From: Sutterella sp. AM11-39
GTDB taxonomy: Bacteria; Pseudomonadota; Gammaproteobacteria; Burkholderiales; Burkholderiaceae_F
Direction of reading: 5' to 3'
Assembly (NCBI RefSeq): GCF_003472385.1
Contig: NZ_QRLV01000006.1
Location: 79,119-143,118 of the forward strand
DNA: 64,000 nt
Both the position numbers and the translations under genes were made by a program. Positions 1 to 7,700 of the stretch are shown in pieces (the first letter of the stretch is position 1; each line of letters opens with the position of its first letter). Under the pieces are notes generated by a model, which searched no databases, had not been told where the DNA came from, and saw only the letters and a list, made by a program, of their open reading frames with translations.

Positions 1-30
1 GTTGTGATGGAAAAGGTCGAAGAGATCTGA
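1..30 (+). CDS. C-terminal tail of an upstream gene, possibly ppiB
   Basis: The first 30 bases read as nine codons ending VVMEKVEEI and a TGA stop, followed at once by a terminator hairpin. The short tail resembles the end of cyclophilin-type peptidyl-prolyl isomerases, and ppiB commonly precedes lpxH in Burkholderiales. Identity is inferred mostly from that neighbourhood, because only nine residues are visible. Confidence 0.4.
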   Translation, partial: VVMEKVEEI

Positions 31-46
31 TTTATCAGGAAATACG

Positions 47-75
47 GCCCCTGCTTTCGTGCGGGGGCTTCTTTT
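47..75 (+). terminator. Rho-independent terminator after the upstream gene
   Basis: An 8-bp stem (GCCCCTGC with GCGGGGGC, one T-G pair) closes a 6-nt loop and is followed by TTCTTTT. It separates the partial first gene from lpxH. Confidence 0.75.
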
Positions 76-152
76 GCTTACCGAAAATGAAGCTTACGGG
101 ACTCAAACTCTCCGAGCCGCTCAAGGCTCCCTGCGTCAGCGGTATCACTGAA

Positions 153-899
153 ATGGCGCCATTGTCGCGTCCCGTTTTCGTTTCCGACCTGCATCTTTCC
201 GGCCGCAATAAAAAGACCGTGCTCGGGTTTCTGTGGTTTTTGAAAACTCAGGCTAAAAACTATGACGAACTCTTTTTGCTCGGCGACATTTTTGAATACT
301 GGATCGGCGACGACGCCTCTTCTCCGGCCGAACCCCTGGCCCGAGCGTTGCGCAAATACGCCTCTCTGGGCAAACGTGTTTACCTCATGCAGGGCAACCG
401 CGACTTTCTGATCGGCGAAGATTTTGCGCGCCATTGCGGCGCCGAGCTTGTCGCCGACGGCACCGTCGTCGAATGCTCCGGCAAGCGCATTCTTCTTTCT
501 CATGGCGACAAGTGGTGCACGTTGGACGACGAGTACCAGGAGTTTCGCCGTCAGATGCACGACGAAGCTTTTCAGCTGATGGCGCTTCGCATGACTGTTG
601 AGGAGCGCATCGACTTTGCAAAAAAAGCGCGCGCGCAGTCCAAGAAGACCAAGACCGAACGCTCGCGCGAGATGATGGACGTGGTCTATGACGAAGTCGC
701 TTGTGAAGTCTTCGCCAAGAACTGCGCTCACGTCATTCACGGCCACACCCACCGCCCGGCGCATTACGTCTATGACAACTTCACCCGCACCGTGATTCCC
801 GATTGGGATCTCGATGACAAGAATCGCCCTCGCAAGGGCTGGGTGGAGATCAATTCCGCGGGCGAACCTCAAGTCGTTCTCTCCGAACATTTCTTCTGA
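153..899 (+). CDS. lpxH: UDP-2,3-diacylglucosamine diphosphatase LpxH
   Basis: LpxH removes UMP from UDP-2,3-diacylglucosamine to give lipid X, the fourth step of lipid A synthesis at the inner face of the cytoplasmic membrane. The metallophosphoesterase motifs appear in order: SDLHLS near the start, GDIFEYW, GNRDF, LSHGD and the C-terminal HGHTHRP, which together bind two Mn ions. An ATG at 87 is also open, but the family begins a few residues before the SDLHL block, so ATG 153 (MAPLSRPVFV) is preferred. Neither start has a clear Shine-Dalgarno sequence. A 280-bp gap with an FNR-like box separates it from the next gene. Confidence 0.93.
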   Translation: MAPLSRPVFVSDLHLSGRNKKTVLGFLWFLKTQAKNYDELFLLGDIFEYWIGDDASSPAEPLARALRKYASLGKRVYLMQGNRDFLIGEDFARHCGAELVADGTVVECSGKRILLSHGDKWCTLDDEYQEFRRQMHDEAFQLMALRMTVEERIDFAKKARAQSKKTKTERSREMMDVVYDEVACEVFAKNCAHVIHGHTHRPAHYVYDNFTRTVIPDWDLDDKNRPRKGWVEINSAGEPQVVLSEHFF

Positions 900-956
900 T
901 TCGGCCCGACGTATGGTCCGGATTCGGGAAAATCCTCCGGGTCTTCACTCGAATCT

Positions 957-970
957 TTGATTTACGTCAA
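957..970 (+). promoter_or_regulatory. FNR-type box upstream of the secreted flavoprotein operon
   Basis: TTGAT-TTAC-GTCAA matches the FNR/ANR consensus TTGAT-N4-ATCAA at 9 of 10 positions. A TAAAAA hexamer at 994-999 would place the box centre near -42 of a start around 1006, the class II activator position. It predicts anaerobic activation of the flavoprotein and cytochrome genes downstream. Confidence 0.6.
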
Positions 971-1180
971 ATCTACGTAGCACCTACGAGGTCTAAAAAT
1001 ACGCTTGAGTCAGAGAGAAGGTCTGTTAAGAGACCTCGAATCTTTTGGCGGCGTATCGATCGCGTCAGGCGGCGCCGGTGCTCAGGGTCGGAGAGTCATT
1101 GATCCGATCGGTCTTAAGAGCGGCGTCGGCGTCTTGAATGTCGCGACGGTGCGTTTGCCTACCTCAATCAGGAGAAGACA

Positions 1181-2680
1181 ATGATCGAAAAAGAAATGAG
1201 CCGCCGCAGCCTCTTTAAGAGCTCGCTCGTGGGCGCGACCGCCGTCGGCGCCGCCGGCTTTGGTTTGGCTTCCACTGCTGAAGCCGCCCCCAAGAAGGCC
1301 AAGGCGGAAACGTTTGACGCCATCGTGCTCGGTGCCGGTCCCGCCGGCCTCATCACGGCCATCACCGCTCATGACGCCGGCGCCAAGGTTGTCGTGCTCG
1401 AAAAGTGCGACCGTCCCAACGGCAACGCCATCTTCGCTCTGGGTTCGATCTGCGGCTGGGGCACGCGCCACCAGGCTGAACAGGGCATCAAGGATACGGC
1501 CGACGCCTTCTACGCCATGATGATGGACATCTCCAAGCAGATGGGCGACAAGGCTCTCAACCGCCTCTACACCGACAAGATTTCCGAAGGCATCGACTGG
1601 CTTGAAAAGGATATCGGCGTGAAGTTCGGCAAGATCCGTCCCATGCCCTATCCGCGTCTGGGCCGCACCTGCCGCGTTCTGGGCGAAGGCCAAACGGGTG
1701 GCGCCCGCCTCGTTCAGGCTCTTCTCAAGGCAGCTGAAAAGCGCGGTATCGACATCCGCTACGAACACAAGGCCATCGAACTTTTGCACGACGACAAGTT
1801 CGCCGTGACCGGCGTCAAGGCCCTTACTCCGGCCGGCCAGAAGACCTTCATGTCCCGCGGCGGCGTTTGCATCGCCACCGGCGGCTTCTCGGGCAATCCC
1901 GAAATGGTCGACCGCTACATCGGCGGCTGGGCAACCCGCATGGTGCTGCGTGGTTCTCCTGCAATTACCGGCGAAAACATTTCCCTCACCCTGCCGCTCT
2001 TTACGAAGTTCGTGAACATGGACCAGTTCCACTCCGGTCCGATCATCGGCAAGACTCACGTCAATCCCGCCGACGTTCTCAACTCCGGTTACGGCATCCA
2101 AGTCAATACCTCGGGCAACCGCTACATGGACGAAAACAACACCTACGTCATCAAGGCCCGTACGACGGCTCAGATGACGCTCGACAACACCGCATGGGTG
2201 ATTGTTGACAGCGACTGCTCCGTGCTCGACAAGGTGATTCCGAAATTCGACCGCCTGAACTCGCCCTACGGCAAGGCCGACACGATCGAAGAACTGTGCA
2301 AGCAGGTCGGCCTGCCCGCAGAAAAGGTCAAGAAGCTCGTTGACGAATACAACGAAAAGATGAAGGCAGGCAAGCTCGGCGAAATGAATCCGCCCTGCAC
2401 CTACAAGAAGCCCCATCCGATTGCCAAGGCTCCGTTCTACGCCGTTCCGCTTCAGGGCGGCATGACGGCCACCTTCGGCGGTCCGTTGATCAACACGAAG
2501 ACGGAAATCCAGAACCTCGACGGCAAGAGCATCCCGGGTCTCTACGCAGCTGGCAACTCCGCCGGCGGCATCTTCTTCCACAACTACGCGGGCGGTGCAC
2601 AGCTCGGTGCCGCTACCGTGTTCGGCCGTGTGGCCGGCGTTGAAATGGCCAACCGCGCCAAGAAGGCCGCCAAGAAGTAA
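1181..2680 (+). CDS. Tat-exported FAD-dependent reductase/dehydrogenase (fumarate reductase flavoprotein superfamily)
   Basis: This is a periplasmic flavoenzyme of the FAD_binding_2 superfamily. The N-terminus has a twin-arginine signal (SRRSLFK, then a hydrophobic stretch ending AEAA). A Rossmann FAD site (GAGPAGL) starts near residue 50 and a C-terminal FAD block (GLYAAGNSAGG) lies near 455. The usual fumarate reductase HTMGG is replaced by GMTATFGG, which is closer to TcuA/KstD-type dehydrogenases, so the substrate is unknown. The start is supported by AGGAG upstream. The cytochrome gene follows 23 bp later and is the probable electron donor, giving a split flavocytochrome c pair under an FNR-like box. 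Confidence 0.8.
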   Translation: MIEKEMSRRSLFKSSLVGATAVGAAGFGLASTAEAAPKKAKAETFDAIVLGAGPAGLITAITAHDAGAKVVVLEKCDRPNGNAIFALGSICGWGTRHQAEQGIKDTADAFYAMMMDISKQMGDKALNRLYTDKISEGIDWLEKDIGVKFGKIRPMPYPRLGRTCRVLGEGQTGGARLVQALLKAAEKRGIDIRYEHKAIELLHDDKFAVTGVKALTPAGQKTFMSRGGVCIATGGFSGNPEMVDRYIGGWATRMVLRGSPAITGENISLTLPLFTKFVNMDQFHSGPIIGKTHVNPADVLNSGYGIQVNTSGNRYMDENNTYVIKARTTAQMTLDNTAWVIVDSDCSVLDKVIPKFDRLNSPYGKADTIEELCKQVGLPAEKVKKLVDEYNEKMKAGKLGEMNPPCTYKKPHPIAKAPFYAVPLQGGMTATFGGPLINTKTEIQNLDGKSIPGLYAAGNSAGGIFFHNYAGGAQLGAATVFGRVAGVEMANRAKKAAKK

Positions 2681-2703
2681 CCAATCACCGGGAGAAAGAC
2701 AAA

Positions 2704-3039
2704 ATGAAAAAGAGTTTTATCGCCGCTTTGGCTCTCAGCGTGAGCCTTTCGTTTGCTGCCGGTGCCGCCGCTGCTGCTGAACAGACCCTCGCTCAGAAGC
2801 ATCAGGGCATGTGGCCGAAGTCCGAAAACGGCTTTGTGACGAAGAACCAGTGCCTGAAGTGCCACGTTTCTTACGAAGATCTCGCCAAGAAGACGGCCAA
2901 CCTCGAACCCAACCCCCATGACAACCACATGGGCAAGGTCAACTGCGAGGACTGCCACAAGGCCAACCAGGCCAAGCCCGAACTGATGTGCAACAGCTGC
3001 CACAACTTCACTCTGAAGGAAAAGGCCGCCAAGAAGTAA
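2704..3039 (+). CDS. Small periplasmic three-haem cytochrome c (c3-like)
   Basis: The product is a 111-residue cytochrome with a cleavable signal peptide (MKKSFIAALAL to AAAAA) and three CXXCH motifs: CLKCH, CEDCH and CNSCH. The spacing resembles the haem domain of flavocytochrome c fumarate reductases and small c3-type partners of secreted flavoproteins. Three motifs are visible rather than the four of Shewanella Fcc3. It follows the flavoprotein by 23 bp with a GGGAG ribosome site and is followed by a strong terminator, so the two form one operon. It probably carries electrons from the quinol pool to the flavoprotein. Confidence 0.85.
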   Translation: MKKSFIAALALSVSLSFAAGAAAAAEQTLAQKHQGMWPKSENGFVTKNQCLKCHVSYEDLAKKTANLEPNPHDNHMGKVNCEDCHKANQAKPELMCNSCHNFTLKEKAAKK

Positions 3040-3063
3040 TCCTTCTTCACATCGTTTGATAGA

Positions 3064-3108
3064 AACGGCGCCGGTTCGATTCGATTTCGAACGGCGCCGT
3101 TCATTTTT
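3064..3108 (+). terminator. Intrinsic terminator of the flavoprotein-cytochrome operon
   Basis: Arms of about 15 bp (AACGGCGCC...TTCGA with TCGAA...GGCGCCGTT, one bulged G) enclose a 7-nt loop and end in CATTTTT. Confidence 0.85.
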
Positions 3109-3150
3109 GTCGCTTTTTTGGCCGTTATCATTCGTTTAACCAATTCTCTT

Positions 3151-3246
3151 TCCAATCACCTGATGCCATGCAGCTCAAGCGCGCCACCGACATCCTTCTC
3201 CAATCACCTGATGCCATGCAGCTCAAGCGCGCCACCGACATCCTTC
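3151..3246 (+). repeat. Exact 48-bp tandem duplication across the nsrR start
   Basis: Bases 3151-3198 are repeated without mismatch at 3199-3246. Each copy carries the sequence before an ATG, the ATG itself and the first 11 codons (MQLKRATDILL). Forty-eight is a multiple of three, so the second copy stays in frame with the first and two in-frame starts exist 16 codons apart. Confidence 0.97.
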
Positions 3247-3653
3247 TTCGCATTTTCGTGTATCTGGCTTCTCACCCCGATGAGGACCACGTCTCGATTC
3301 ACGACTTGAGCGAAGCGCTCAACTGGAACAAGAATCTGGTGATCAAGGTCGCGCACCTAGCCGTGCAGCAGGGCTATTTGAAGGCTGTTCGCGGTCGCAC
3401 CGGCGGTGTGTCGCTTGCCAAACCTGCTCGTGAATATCGCGTCGGCGACATCGTGCGTCTCACGGAAGTCAATGAAGAGCTTGTCGAGTGCGACGAACCC
3501 CGTTGTCCCCTTTTAAACGGCGGTTGCCGCTTGCGCGGAGTTCTTTTCAATGCACGCGAGGCGTTCTACAAGGAACTTGACGGGGTGACACTCGATCAGA
3601 TCGCAGTTTTTCCAATGGACAAAATTGCGACAATCCGAGTGGTCTCAGATTGA
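3216..3653 (+). CDS. nsrR: Rrf2-family nitric-oxide-responsive repressor NsrR
   Basis: NsrR is an Fe-S dimeric repressor that releases DNA when nitric oxide attacks its cluster. The 145-residue frame from ATG 3216 starts MQLKRATDILLRIFVYLA, has the Rrf2 winged helix (RGRTGG wing) and three C-terminal cysteines as C-X4-C-X6-C (ECDEPRC...GGC), close to the E. coli NsrR cluster ligands. A second ATG at 3168 lies in the upstream copy of the 48-bp duplication and would add 16 residues. The inner start matches the family better. No Shine-Dalgarno is evident at either. The likely target, hmp, lies 2.6 kb away. Confidence 0.82.
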   Translation: MQLKRATDILLRIFVYLASHPDEDHVSIHDLSEALNWNKNLVIKVAHLAVQQGYLKAVRGRTGGVSLAKPAREYRVGDIVRLTEVNEELVECDEPRCPLLNGGCRLRGVLFNAREAFYKELDGVTLDQIAVFPMDKIATIRVVSD

Positions 3654-3676
3654 TTCGTAAATTAGATTCAAATGAA

Positions 3677-3715
3677 AACATCCCCAACGAAATTAATGGT
3701 CTCGTTGGGGATGTT
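3677..3715. terminator. Bidirectional terminator between nsrR and the autotransporter
   Basis: Perfect 14-bp arms (AACATCCCCAACGA and TCGTTGGGGATGTT) enclose an 11-nt loop. On the minus strand the stem runs into TTTTC, so it mainly serves the convergent autotransporter gene and also stops nsrR transcripts. Confidence 0.8.
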
Positions 3716-3759
3716 CATATGGAGTCCTTTTAACCCTTTATCAGGGCATATGACTCACG

Positions 3760-5940
3760 TTAGAAGACGTATCGACCGCCGAAGTTCACGCGCCACTTCT
3801 GGTCAATATCGCCACCGAAGCTGGTGCCGACATCAATGAACGCGTGTACGGAATCGGTAACGTTGTAGCTGGCACCCAGCGAGACTTCGCCCCAATTGTC
3901 ATCAAGCTCATCATTGATGCCAAGGGCGATGGGGTTGCCGTCAACGACACCGCTGAACTTGGCATCAACGTCACCCAGGAAGTCATGGTTGTAGCTTGCC
4001 TTCAGATAAGCAGCGCCCTTGTTCTCGTTGAACTTGACACCGCCCATGAAGCCCACACGAGCAATGAGGCTTTCCATCGTTTCCAAATCAACAGTACGAA
4101 TGTCGGTTGAGTACGAGGAAGCACGCAACCAGCTATAGGTCAGTTGTACCTGCGGTTCCACAAACATATTGTGGCTAAGGTCAAAGCGATGACCGCCTTC
4201 AACGCCAACGATGGCACCGGTCATCATGTAGTCGGCTTTTTCATGAATGCCGTTGTCAAGGTCGTATTCGGCGTCAATTCGACCGATTTTGGCCATCAAG
4301 TCAAGGAAGCTGCCGCTTTCGGAGAAATAGGTGCCGTACAAGCCCAAGGCGTAGGTGTCGTTGTCGGAAGTACCGGCGGCAATGTCCGTATCGCCGAACG
4401 TGTAGTCAAAGCTCACACCAACCAGGAAGTTGTTGCTGACAGGAGCATCGAAGCCCACTTCAATCGTGTTGTAATCGTGTTCGATACCGCGGCCTTCCAG
4501 ACGACCATTGTTGTATCGAGCCCAGCCGCCGGCAGCCTGCGGCAACGTACGCAACGTTCCGAGACGGTCAGTCAAATTGGTGAGCTGGCTTCTCCACATC
4601 AATGCGGCAGTCAAGGCCACATCTTTGGCAGAAGACAGAAGGGAGTTCGTGGAGGTGGAACGCAGATGGACACCGTTTTCATCCTTGGTGGCGACCAAAG
4701 CGTTGCCCCACGCACCTTCGTCGACCGTGACGGTAGTCAAGTCTTGACCTTCTTCGATCAGAATGCCATTGAACAAGTCGTTTGCGTCGGCACCCTGGAC
4801 AAGATCGTCAGAGACATCGCCGGTGTAACCGACAGAAATATCACCGTCAACCTGTCCAATCGCCAAAACTTCGTCGCCGGTGGTACCCAAACGGGTAAGT
4901 TCAAAAGACGTGGAACCGCCTTGAGCTGTGGTTACAGAATCAATATCAAGTCCGGTGTCGGTCCCTTGGCGAATCGTAATATTGCTTGCGCTATCAACGT
5001 TAATCGCCTGGGCATCGTCTGCCAGTTCGATGGTGTCGGTATTACCAGTGAAATTGAGGATAGTGTTGCTGTTGGCATCAACCAGACCGTCGACTTGGGA
5101 ATTTGCGCCGAAATTGAGCGTAGCACCTTTGGTCAATTCATCGGAGACAACAATGGCTTTCCCACCATCCGAAGCTAAGATTGCGTTGTTGTTCGTAAAC
5201 TCCTTCTGTTCATCAATGTCAGCGCCGAGAACTACGCCTACTGCATTTTCGCCTTGGGCGTAGATCGTCCCGTTGTTGCTGACTTCGGCGTTACCTTGCT
5301 TTCGATAATAGATACCGATGGCGCGAACATCTGCCGATTGCACAATGATAGTGCCGTCGTTTTGCAGCACCTTGGTACCGTCGGCTCCAGTTGCAGTGTT
5401 GTCAAGCATTGCAACACCGCCGTTTTTGACAAAAATGGTTCCAGTGTCAGTGTTTATGGCCTTCCCATTGATTGCCGACATACCTTTGATACGGCTGTAG
5501 GCCATGGAATTATTTTTCCCGTCAACAAAGATGGTTCCGTTATTGGTTACCGATTGTTCCGTGGATGCGCCGGAAGTTCCCATACCTTCGGCCACGTAGG
5601 CCTTGCCTTCCTCTTCTACACCGCCAACAACCCAAATCTTGCCATTATTGACAACTTCAAGATTGGTATCGCTACTTTGCAGGAAAACGGGAGCGCCGCC
5701 GTAGTTGATATCTTCACCATTTTGAAGATTGGGAGAGGTAACGTAACCCGTTTCGTCTTCCTTCAGTTCTGTCAAACCGGATGTATGTCCAAGATCATTT
5801 TTCACAAACTTGGTATAGGCTTTGTTCATGGCCTCATCGTTGTTGCCATCGTATTCCAGAACGGGGTTTTCCCATTCGACAGCGTGAGCTCCAGCTGAAA
5901 ATGCCAGCAGGAGTGCGCTAGCAAGAAGAGTTTTTTTCAT
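3760..5940 (-). CDS. Autotransporter (type Va) with C-terminal beta-barrel
   Basis: This is a surface or secreted protein that exports itself: a Sec signal peptide (MKKTLLASALLLAFSAGAHA), a roughly 440-residue passenger rich in N, T, G and V with repeated NNGTI(F/I)V turns typical of a beta-helix, and an autotransporter barrel over the last 270 residues ending FGGRYVF. The terminal aromatic is the usual BAM signal. The start at 5940 is chosen because it begins the signal peptide and has GGAG upstream; the frame stays open 30 codons further, which would bury the signal. The passenger function is unknown. Its promoter holds an FNR-like box and a G8 tract. Confidence 0.88.
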   Translation of the reverse strand: MKKTLLASALLLAFSAGAHAVEWENPVLEYDGNNDEAMNKAYTKFVKNDLGHTSGLTELKEDETGYVTSPNLQNGEDINYGGAPVFLQSSDTNLEVVNNGKIWVVGGVEEEGKAYVAEGMGTSGASTEQSVTNNGTIFVDGKNNSMAYSRIKGMSAINGKAINTDTGTIFVKNGGVAMLDNTATGADGTKVLQNDGTIIVQSADVRAIGIYYRKQGNAEVSNNGTIYAQGENAVGVVLGADIDEQKEFTNNNAILASDGGKAIVVSDELTKGATLNFGANSQVDGLVDANSNTILNFTGNTDTIELADDAQAINVDSASNITIRQGTDTGLDIDSVTTAQGGSTSFELTRLGTTGDEVLAIGQVDGDISVGYTGDVSDDLVQGADANDLFNGILIEEGQDLTTVTVDEGAWGNALVATKDENGVHLRSTSTNSLLSSAKDVALTAALMWRSQLTNLTDRLGTLRTLPQAAGGWARYNNGRLEGRGIEHDYNTIEVGFDAPVSNNFLVGVSFDYTFGDTDIAAGTSDNDTYALGLYGTYFSESGSFLDLMAKIGRIDAEYDLDNGIHEKADYMMTGAIVGVEGGHRFDLSHNMFVEPQVQLTYSWLRASSYSTDIRTVDLETMESLIARVGFMGGVKFNENKGAAYLKASYNHDFLGDVDAKFSGVVDGNPIALGINDELDDNWGEVSLGASYNVTDSVHAFIDVGTSFGGDIDQKWRVNFGGRYVF

Positions 5941-5987
5941 TGGTAGTCTCCAAGGATTGAAAAGTTCCCTCGCAAAAGGGACGAGGC

Positions 5988-6026
5988 ATTTTGCCCCCCC
6001 CATGAAAACGTCTTGATTTAGGTCAA
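5988..6026 (-). promoter_or_regulatory. Autotransporter promoter: FNR-like box, G8 tract and -10
   Basis: On the minus strand TTGAC-CTAA-ATCAA (6026-6013) matches 9 of 10 FNR consensus bases. It is followed by a run of eight G (6001-5994) and then CAAAAT (5993-5988) as a possible -10. The homopolymer lies in the spacer between activator site and -10, where changes in length would alter promoter geometry. Confidence 0.5.
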
Positions 6027-6165
6027 TCACATGGAAAAAAGCGGGGACTTTACGTTAAATGTTGCATTTTTGAGACAATCAAAAATTGTCTGTATGTTCC
6101 CCTACTTCAAATCTGTGCTGGCTTGGGAATCACTGTGCAAATACGGTCTGTCGACCAGTGATAAC

Positions 6166-6203
6166 AAAAAAGGGCGGCGTCGGATATTTCCGAAACACCG
6201 CCC
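6166..6203 (-). terminator. Intrinsic terminator of hmp
   Basis: On the minus strand GGGCGG...CCGCCC, with extra pairing of TTTCGGA with TCCGA inside, is followed by TTTTTT. It lies 46 bp after the hmp stop codon. Confidence 0.88.
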
Positions 6204-6248
6204 GATTCTTCACAGCGGACACTCGGTCCGCGTCCTTTCTCTATCTCT

Positions 6249-7460
6249 TTAGCTCTGATTGCCCGTACCGAAGGCTTCCGAGTGCACGTTGGCTGCCGGA
6301 ACGCCCGCAGCCACGAACGTTTCACGCATATCGTCCATGAAGCTCACGGGACCGCAGATGTAGACGTCGCTCTCAGCGGCAGGCTCCAGCGCGGCAACGG
6401 CAGCGGCGTCCGGTCGACTGAGTTTGAAGCACGGGCACATTTCCTTCGTTTCGGTGGCTCGCGTCAGATACACGGCGCATTCGCCCTTTTCGAGCTTGGC
6501 TACAGCTTCGCGCACTTCCTTCTTGAGCGCAAAGTCATCCGCGGTGCGAGCCACGTGCAGGACTTTGACCGGGCGCTGCGGGTTTTTCGCGGCGATGTCC
6601 TGAAGCATGGCGAGAATGGGCGTGATACCGATACCGGCGCTCACGAGCAGGACCGGGTTGTTGCCTTCCTTGAGATAGAACTCACCGGTGGGAGCCGAGA
6701 CGTCGATCACGTCGCCGACATTGACGCGGGCGTGCAGATGGTTGGAAACGAGACCGGCGGGCTTGTCGCACGCGGTGTCAATGCGCTTGACAGAAATCCG
6801 CAGACCGTCGTTTTGAAGCGAAGCGCGCGAGAGCGAATACTGACGCGGCTGCATGATGCCGAGTTCAGGCAGATACACGCGCACCGAGACGAACTGGCCG
6901 GGTTTGTACGCGGAAACGGTGCCCTTGTCGGCGGGTTTCAGGTAAAAGCTCGTGACGTTTTCGGTTTCCTGCACCTTGCGCTCGACCACGAATGGACGCC
7001 AGCCCGACCAACCGCCGTCAGCCAGGGTTTGTTCCTTGTAGATGCCTCCTTCCACGCCGATGAGAATGTCGGCCAGCTGACCGTAGGCGGCAGCCCACGC
7101 TTCGATCAATTCGTCGTTGGCGGCTTCGCCCAGCACTTCCTTGATGGATGCGAGAAGGTGTTTGCCCACGATGCCGTACTGTTCGGCGCGGATGCCGATT
7201 GTGCAGTGCTTGGTGGCGATGTGCTTGACGGCGTTCAGAAGCACCGTCGGGTTTTCAATGTTTTCAGCGTAGGCCAGAACGGCGCCCGCCAATGCCTGCT
7301 GCTGGTGGCCGCGCGCCTGGTGCGCGTTGTTAAAGACGTTTTGCAGCTCGGGGTTGCCCGTGAGCATGCGCTTGTAGAAATGCGAGATCAGCGCAACGCC
7401 GTGTTCGCGCAGGACCGGGACGGTGGCTTTGACAAGTTCTTTTTGACGGGCGGTCAGCAT
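6249..7460 (-). CDS. hmp: Flavohaemoprotein, nitric oxide dioxygenase Hmp
   Basis: Hmp oxidises NO to nitrate with O2 and NADPH, or reduces it to N2O without oxygen, in the cytoplasm. The 403 residues have a globin domain with B10 Tyr29 (HFYKR) and proximal His85 (ATKHCTIG), then a ferredoxin-reductase module with the FAD motif RQYSLS, the NAD motif GIGITPIL and a C-terminal CGPVSFM block. Length and order match E. coli Hmp. It stands alone between terminators, with a dyad (CATATA-N7-TATATG) 79-97 bp upstream of the start; nsrR nearby encodes the expected regulator. Confidence 0.95.
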   Translation of the reverse strand: MLTARQKELVKATVPVLREHGVALISHFYKRMLTGNPELQNVFNNAHQARGHQQQALAGAVLAYAENIENPTVLLNAVKHIATKHCTIGIRAEQYGIVGKHLLASIKEVLGEAANDELIEAWAAAYGQLADILIGVEGGIYKEQTLADGGWSGWRPFVVERKVQETENVTSFYLKPADKGTVSAYKPGQFVSVRVYLPELGIMQPRQYSLSRASLQNDGLRISVKRIDTACDKPAGLVSNHLHARVNVGDVIDVSAPTGEFYLKEGNNPVLLVSAGIGITPILAMLQDIAAKNPQRPVKVLHVARTADDFALKKEVREAVAKLEKGECAVYLTRATETKEMCPCFKLSRPDAAAVAALEPAAESDVYICGPVSFMDDMRETFVAAGVPAANVHSEAFGTGNQS

Positions 7461-7538
7461 GGTTTTCTTCCTGTATGGGTATGTTGAAAAAATTCTCTAC
7501 GCCGAAACGAAAATCATTCTTAGGCGTTGTACGTAAAA

Positions 7539-7557
7539 CATATACTCAGAATATATG
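7539..7557 (-). promoter_or_regulatory. Candidate NsrR-type operator upstream of hmp
   Basis: CATATA and TATATG form a perfect 6-bp inverted repeat spaced by 7, in an AT-rich 24-bp context starting AA and ending ATT. The overall size and symmetry suit an NsrR dimer site, but the match to the E. coli consensus is partial, so the assignment rests mainly on the hmp context. Confidence 0.4.
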
Positions 7558-7650
7558 ATTAGCAAGACAAAACGCCCGTTTGAAAACTTTCCAAACATTT
7601 TCAGGCAACAAACGGCTTGGTTCGGTCGCTTGATATCGCCCTGAACAATG

Positions 7651-7679
7651 AAAACCGCCGCTCAAGGAAGAACGGCGGC
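7651..7679 (-). terminator. Terminator of the AraC-family gene
   Basis: On the minus strand CCGCCG...CGGCGG with an inner TTCTTCCTTGA loop is followed by TTTTC. It lies just after the AraC-family stop codon. Confidence 0.65.
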
Positions 7680-7700
7680 TCGTTGGAGATCAATTCGGAG

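Noticed and set aside
4144..5178. Long plus-strand open frame opposite the autotransporter
   Set aside because: It is the antisense shadow of the real gene: no ribosome site and no family resemblance. Other long frames opposite lpxH, leuB, the flavoproteins, rpoD and the cytochrome operon were dropped for the same reason.
5941..6030. Longer N-terminal start of the autotransporter at 6030
   Set aside because: It would bury the signal peptide behind 30 residues, and the start at 5940 has a good ribosome site.
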